Shown one piece after another: positions 5,391 through 8,490 of a DNA stretch of 8,490 nucleotides (positions are counted from its first letter, which is position 1; every line of letters starts with the position of its first letter). Both the position numbers and the translations under genes were made by a program. This DNA comes from CAYTCZ01 sp964436315. GTDB taxonomy: Bacteria > Actinomycetota > Thermoleophilia > Gaiellales > Gaiellaceae. The notes under the pieces are model-generated. The model worked only from the letters and a program-made list of their open reading frames with translations, was not told the DNA's origin and ran no database searches. The stretch lies in assembly GCA_964436315.1 (NCBI GenBank), contig CAYTCZ010000150.1:1-8490 (forward strand), written 5' to 3'.

Positions 5391-7077
5391 GGTAGGCAGC
5401 GGCGGTGCCGGCTAGATGCAGCAGGCGCTCGTCCATGAAGCCGGCGGCGGTCTCGACTGCCTTTCCGAAGGGAGGAGCCGCCGCATCCGGCTCTCCCTCG
5501 CAGATGAACGCCAAACCGGAGAGGAAGTCGAGCATGAATCGCTCTTCCGAACTCTCGCCCTGGAGCCCAGAGGCCCACTCGTGCAGTTCACGCACCTTGT
5601 CGAACTCGCCGCCAAGTGAGGCGCCCATCGAGGCGAGAACCGCAAGCCGGAGAGCGTGAAAGACATCGCTCGCCGCGAGTTCTTGTGCTGCCTCGAGGCA
5701 GACGCGCACTGCAGCGGCCGGCGAACTGCGATGGACCTCGGCTAGCCCGCGGATCCACGCGGCCTGACCCCGGAGCTGCGAATCCTCAGGAAGCGGATGG
5801 GCGCGCTCGAGAAGCGAGAGTGCTCGCGCGGATTCACCGGCCGACCAGGCCGAGTCCGCGGCCCGGACGAGCCGGCGCGCGCGGAGTTCGGTCTCTTCGG
5901 TCAATATCGCCGAACGTTCGAGTGCGTCAGACGCGGCGGCGAAAGCTCCGCGGGCCAAGGCTCGCTCTGCCGCTTCGGAAAGCTCGGCAGCAATCGCATC
6001 ATCCGCACTCGCCGCTGTTGCGGCCAGGTGCCAAGCGCGACGATCGGCGCTCCCGGACTCCGTGAGCGCTTCGGCAAGTGCTGTGTGAGCCCGTCGTCGC
6101 TCGGCGAACGGCGCGCCGCCGTAGACGGCGGAACGCGCTAGTGGATGGCGAAAGCGCACTCTTCCCTCCCCGAGGCGGACGAGGCCTGCCTCCTCGGCAG
6201 ACGCTAAGGCGTCGGGTTCGAGATTCATGAGCCCGACCGCGCGCTCGACCGCGGCAAGATCTCCGCTGGCCTCCGCAGCGGCAACGAGGAGGGCGGTCTG
6301 GGTGTCCTTGGGGAGGCGCCGAGTCCGCCGCAGGAAGGTCTCCTCTACCCCCTCTGCGACCGGGAGTGGATCTGGCAAGGGCTCTTCTCCGGCGAGCTGT
6401 TGCTCGCTCAGCGCGCCGGCGAGCTCGAGCAATGCGAGTGGGTTTCCCGCGGCGGCGTCAACGAGTTTCCCCCGCACCGCCGGCACGATCGCATTGCTCC
6501 GATGCTCCTCGAGAATCAGCGCCGCATCTTCTGTGTCGAGGGCCCCAACGCGAAGCTCCGGGAGGCCTGCGAGCGGATTGTCAATGCCCGCGCGCTCGGC
6601 AATGAGCAGAGCAACGCTCTCTCGAGCGAGCCGACGGGCGGCGAAGACGAGGGCTTCGCGTGACGCGCGGTCAACCCACTGAGCATCGTCGACGAGGCAG
6701 AGGAGCGGCGATTCCTCGGCCGCTTCCGCGAGCAAGCTCAGGACGCCTGCACCAAGCAGAAAGCGGTCGCCGCCGGGCTCAGAGGTCAGTCCCAGCGCAC
6801 CGCTGAGGACACTGGCCTGTCGCTCGGGAATTTCCGAGATCCGCTCGGCGACCGGGCGGAGTAGCTGATGCAAAGTTGCGAACGGGAGCTCAGCTTCGAA
6901 CTCGACTCCACCTGCCCGAAGCACCTGCATGTCTTCGGCCTGATGTGCGGCGTGTGCCAGAAGCGCCGTCTTCCCGATGCCGGACTCACCCCGGATAACG
7001 AGCGCCCGACTGTGCCCTTCACGGACCGCGGCCAGAAGGCGATCGATCTCGTCTCGTTGCTCATCCCTTCCGACGAG
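5383..7077 (-). CDS. N-terminal half of LAL (LuxR-family) regulator: ATPase domain plus helices, no start codon found
   Basis: The frame encodes LVGRDEQRDEIDRLL at 7077 onward, then Walker A GESGIGKT (6969-6992), Walker B LLCLVDDAQW and the STAND-ATPase motif GNPLALLEL, then a winged-helix-like and TPR-like region up to AAAYRG and TGA at 5383. STAND ATPases of this class use ATP binding as a switch that controls the DNA-binding end. The first ATG in frame is at 6930, after Walker A, and would remove the nucleotide-binding site. The frame is open upstream to about 7330 but contains no ATG, GTG or TTG there; an ATT near 7212 is the only weak candidate I noted. The coordinate 7077 marks where family similarity starts, not a start codon. 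The domain call is secure; whether the gene is functional is open. Confidence 0.85.
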   Translation of the reverse strand, partial: LVGRDEQRDEIDRLLAAVREGHSRALVIRGESGIGKTALLAHAAHQAEDMQVLRAGGVEFEAELPFATLHQLLRPVAERISEIPERQASVLSGALGLTSEPGGDRFLLGAGVLSLLAEAAEESPLLCLVDDAQWVDRASREALVFAARRLARESVALLIAERAGIDNPLAGLPELRVGALDTEDAALILEEHRSNAIVPAVRGKLVDAAAGNPLALLELAGALSEQQLAGEEPLPDPLPVAEGVEETFLRRTRRLPKDTQTALLVAAAEASGDLAAVERAVGLMNLEPDALASAEEAGLVRLGEGRVRFRHPLARSAVYGGAPFAERRRAHTALAEALTESGSADRRAWHLAATAASADDAIAAELSEAAERALARGAFAAASDALERSAILTEETELRARRLVRAADSAWSAGESARALSLLERAHPLPEDSQLRGQAAWIRGLAEVHRSSPAAAVRVCLEAAQELAASDVFHALRLAVLASMGASLGGEFDKVRELHEWASGLQGESSEERFMLDFLSGLAFICEGEPDAAAPPFGKAVETAAGFMDERLLHLAGTAAAYRG

Positions 7078-7190
7078 CGTTAGAGCGCTCGTATCTGCGC
7101 CGGTGAGGCGGGCTGGCTGGCTCTCAACTCGCCCGTCCCGAGCTGAGAGGGCCGGCTCCCACGGGCGCGGTTGTGAGGCCCGCCTCTCGG

Positions 7191-7514
7191 TTACAGGTAA
7201 CGGAATACGATCCGTCCCAAGTCGGGCTCGAAGGGCGAGATCGCAACTCTCACCCGATCGCCGGCTGTGAGACCCGGAGCATGCCCGCGTCGGCTCGGCC
7301 CGGCGCCCGCGATGGTCTCGAAGCCGAGATCAAGAGCAATCTTGACTTTCGATCCACTCAAGGTCTCAGCGACATGGCCATCCAACTCGAGCTGAGCTTG
7401 GTGCGAAGCAGTAGCGCGGGATCTATGGCGGCGACGGATGGCCGGAGTAGCCTGAAACCGTCTGGCTCTCGCGGGTCGCACGTGCGGTCTGGCTCTTAAC
7501 AAAGATCCAAGCAT
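7191..7514 (-). CDS. Divergent translation initiation factor IF-1-like protein with Arg-rich extension
   Basis: The product has 107 aa from ATG 7514. Residues 41-107 match the IF-1/S1-type OB fold: LELDGHVAETL at the start, then GDRVRVAISPFEPDLGRIVFRY at 85-106, parallel to the IF-1 ending GDxVxVExSPYDLTRGRI. Canonical IF-1 is about 72 aa and very conserved; here the middle (FETIAGAGPSRRGHAPGL) differs from the usual VLAHxSGKMR region, and a tail of about 40 residues rich in Arg is added in front. This is more likely a paralogue or RNA-binding protein than the housekeeping factor. The predicted promoter leaves a leader of only about 12 nt with no ribosome binding site. The LAL regulator lies downstream on the same strand and could be co-transcribed. 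Confidence 0.72.
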   Translation of the reverse strand: MLGSLLRARPHVRPARARRFQATPAIRRRHRSRATASHQAQLELDGHVAETLSGSKVKIALDLGFETIAGAGPSRRGHAPGLTAGDRVRVAISPFEPDLGRIVFRYL

Positions 7515-7533
7515 CGTGAGATTTATAACCCGA

Positions 7534-7562
7534 ATTATAACACGTATATTTTGAGTCGTTAG
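7534..7562 (-). promoter_or_regulatory. Promoter of the IF-1-like gene
   Basis: TATAAT at 7539-7534 (minus strand) is a perfect -10. The hexamer 17 nt upstream, CTAACG (7562-7557), matches the -35 consensus at only 3 positions. The 7520-7555 stretch is unusually AT-rich. Transcription would start near 7527, about 12 nt before ATG 7514. A second TTATAA lies 6 bp away at 7523-7528. Confidence 0.5.
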
Positions 7563-7614
7563 ATCTGTTCAGTATGGGGAGTCACCTTGGGACGGGTTTG
7601 GCTGATTCCGGCTG

Positions 7615-7630
7615 ACGAGGTCGACGTCGT
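7615..7630. repeat. 16-bp near-perfect palindrome between glgB and the IF-1-like gene
   Basis: ACGAGGTC and GACGTCGT are inverted with 7 of 8 positions matching. It lies in the 144-bp non-coding gap, about 55 bp upstream of the IF-1-like promoter's -35 region. It could be an operator; no T-run follows on either strand, so it is not a typical terminator. In GC-rich DNA a chance match is possible. Confidence 0.35.
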
Positions 7631-7658
7631 GGTTCACCCATCCCAGTGCTCGCCCTCC

Positions 7659-8490
7659 TTACGGCCGAGACGCTTCCGGCTTGAAGAACACCGCTCCCAG
7701 AGGAGGCAGTGTGAGGACGACTGAGTACGGTCGATCGTGCGATCCTACGGGCACCGCCTCCACCCCGCCGAGATTTCCTTGACCGCTCCCCCCGTACTCC
7801 TCGGCGTCGCTGTTTGCGATTTCTCGCCATAGCCCCGGCCCAGGGACGCCGAGACGATAGTTCTGGCGCAGCACAGGGGTCAGGTTGAAGGCGACCAGGA
7901 TGGATTCGGCGGGATCCGTTCCTATCCGCAGGAAGCTGAGAACGCTGACGTCGGCTGCGTTAGCGTCGACCCACTCGTAGCCCCTCGCGTCGCAATCCAG
8001 ATCATGGAAGGCCGGCTCGTTCCGGTAGAGGCCGTTCAGGTGTGCGACCCATCGCTGAATTCCGGCATGCCACGGAGCCTCGAGGAGATCCCAATCGAGA
8101 CTCTCGTCGTGGTTCCACTCACGCCGCTGGCCGAACTCGTCGCCCATGAAGAGAAGCTTCTTCCCCGGCTGGGCGAACTGGTAGGCAAAGAGCAGGCGGA
8201 GATTTGCGAACTTCTGCCAGTCGTCGCCCGACATCTGCGTGAGGAGCGACCCTTTGCCGTGCACGACCTCGTCGTGAGAGAGAGGCAGCACGAAGTTCTC
8301 GTTGAAGGCATAGACCGAGCGGAAGGTGAGCTCGTTGTGGTGGTGCTTGCGATGAACCGGGTCGCGCCGTAGGTAGTCGAGCGTGTCGTGCATCCAGCCC
8401 ATATCCCACTTCATGCCGAAGCCGAGGCCGCCGAGGTACGTCGGTCGCGAGACCATCGGCCAGGCAGTCGATTCCTCGGCGATCGTCTGC
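7659..8490 (-). CDS. glgB: 1,4-alpha-glucan branching enzyme GlgB, C-terminal part (5' end outside window)
   Basis: The open frame runs in from the window edge and ends at TAA 7659, giving about 276 C-terminal residues. GlgB (GH13) cuts alpha-1,4 chains and rejoins them as alpha-1,6 branches in glycogen synthesis in the cytoplasm. The visible part begins TIAEESTAWP, holding the catalytic Glu (E458 in E. coli), followed by LGGLGFGMKWDMGWMHDTL, then LPLSHDEVVHGK with the catalytic Asp (D526 in E. coli; about 8273-8271 here), KKLLFMGDEFGQ, EWNHDESLDW, and the C-terminal all-beta domain to VVLTLPPLGAVFF. All expected motifs are intact and the end is at the usual place. The start lies beyond 8490; an internal ATG at 8456 is not the start. 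Neighbouring glycogen or trehalose genes would be expected upstream, off-window. Confidence 0.95.
   Translation of the reverse strand, partial: QTIAEESTAWPMVSRPTYLGGLGFGMKWDMGWMHDTLDYLRRDPVHRKHHHNELTFRSVYAFNENFVLPLSHDEVVHGKGSLLTQMSGDDWQKFANLRLLFAYQFAQPGKKLLFMGDEFGQRREWNHDESLDWDLLEAPWHAGIQRWVAHLNGLYRNEPAFHDLDCDARGYEWVDANAADVSVLSFLRIGTDPAESILVAFNLTPVLRQNYRLGVPGPGLWREIANSDAEEYGGSGQGNLGGVEAVPVGSHDRPYSVVLTLPPLGAVFFKPEASRP

Noticed and set aside
6227..6682. Plus-strand open frames opposite the LAL ATPase half (6227-6682 and others at 5616-6141)
   Set aside because: Ser/Arg/Ala-rich antisense frames opposite Walker-motif coding sequence.
1..8490. CRISPR arrays, tRNA/rRNA genes, insertion sequences, phage genes
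   Set aside because: No regularly spaced repeats, cloverleaf-like segments, transposase or phage motifs, or terminal inverted repeats were seen on either strand.

Overview
The window is high-GC DNA with almost all coding capacity used and short gaps. Gene content (an ATP-binding LuxR-family regulator of the large LAL type, a glycoside hydrolase family 15 enzyme, a GlgB branching enzyme, an anti-sigma-like zinc-finger protein and a cupin) and the protein style (Ala/Arg/Glu/Gly-rich, GTG/TTG starts) suggest a high-GC actinobacterium, perhaps of the Thermoleophilia (Gaiellales/Solirubrobacterales). That placement is inference from style and was not tested by any search.

Layout. Positions 1-2558, minus strand: a two-gene unit. 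A GH15 trehalase/glucoamylase-type enzyme (708-2558) comes first and overlaps by 8 nt a protein with the M24 (creatinase/aminopeptidase P) fold whose 3' end lies outside the window. The M24-like protein appears to have lost its first two metal-binding Asp residues. Positions 2559-2791 are a divergent intergenic region. Positions 2792-3410, plus strand: a small zinc-finger (ZAS/zf-HC2) protein with no sigma factor beside it, followed at once by a single-domain cupin with no good start codon. Together they look like a split version of a ZAS-cupin (ChrR-like) anti-sigma architecture. Positions 3411-4283, plus strand: a near-consensus sigma70-type promoter and a six-helix membrane protein of unknown function.

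Positions 4332-7077 or beyond, minus strand: a full-length LAL regulator (Walker A, Walker B, TPR-like helices, C-terminal LuxR HTH) broken into two reading frames by one extra base at 5386-5388, and with no recognisable start codon upstream of its Walker A motif. Positions 7191-7514, minus strand: a divergent translation initiation factor IF-1-like OB-fold protein with an Arg-rich N-terminal extension, behind its own AT-rich promoter. Positions 7659-8490, minus strand: the C-terminal third of glycogen branching enzyme GlgB, continuing past the window edge.

How the genes may work together: GlgB builds branched alpha-glucan and the GH15 enzyme releases glucose from alpha-glucan or trehalose, so storage-carbohydrate metabolism flanks the window. 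Between them are regulatory genes and an envelope gene. The promoters of the membrane protein and the IF-1-like gene share an unusual stretch (TATAATTCG followed closely by ATAAATC), which may point to common control. Three irregular reading frames (ZAS/cupin junction, LAL middle, LAL start) could mean gene decay, recoding or single-base sequence errors; the sequence alone cannot decide between these.
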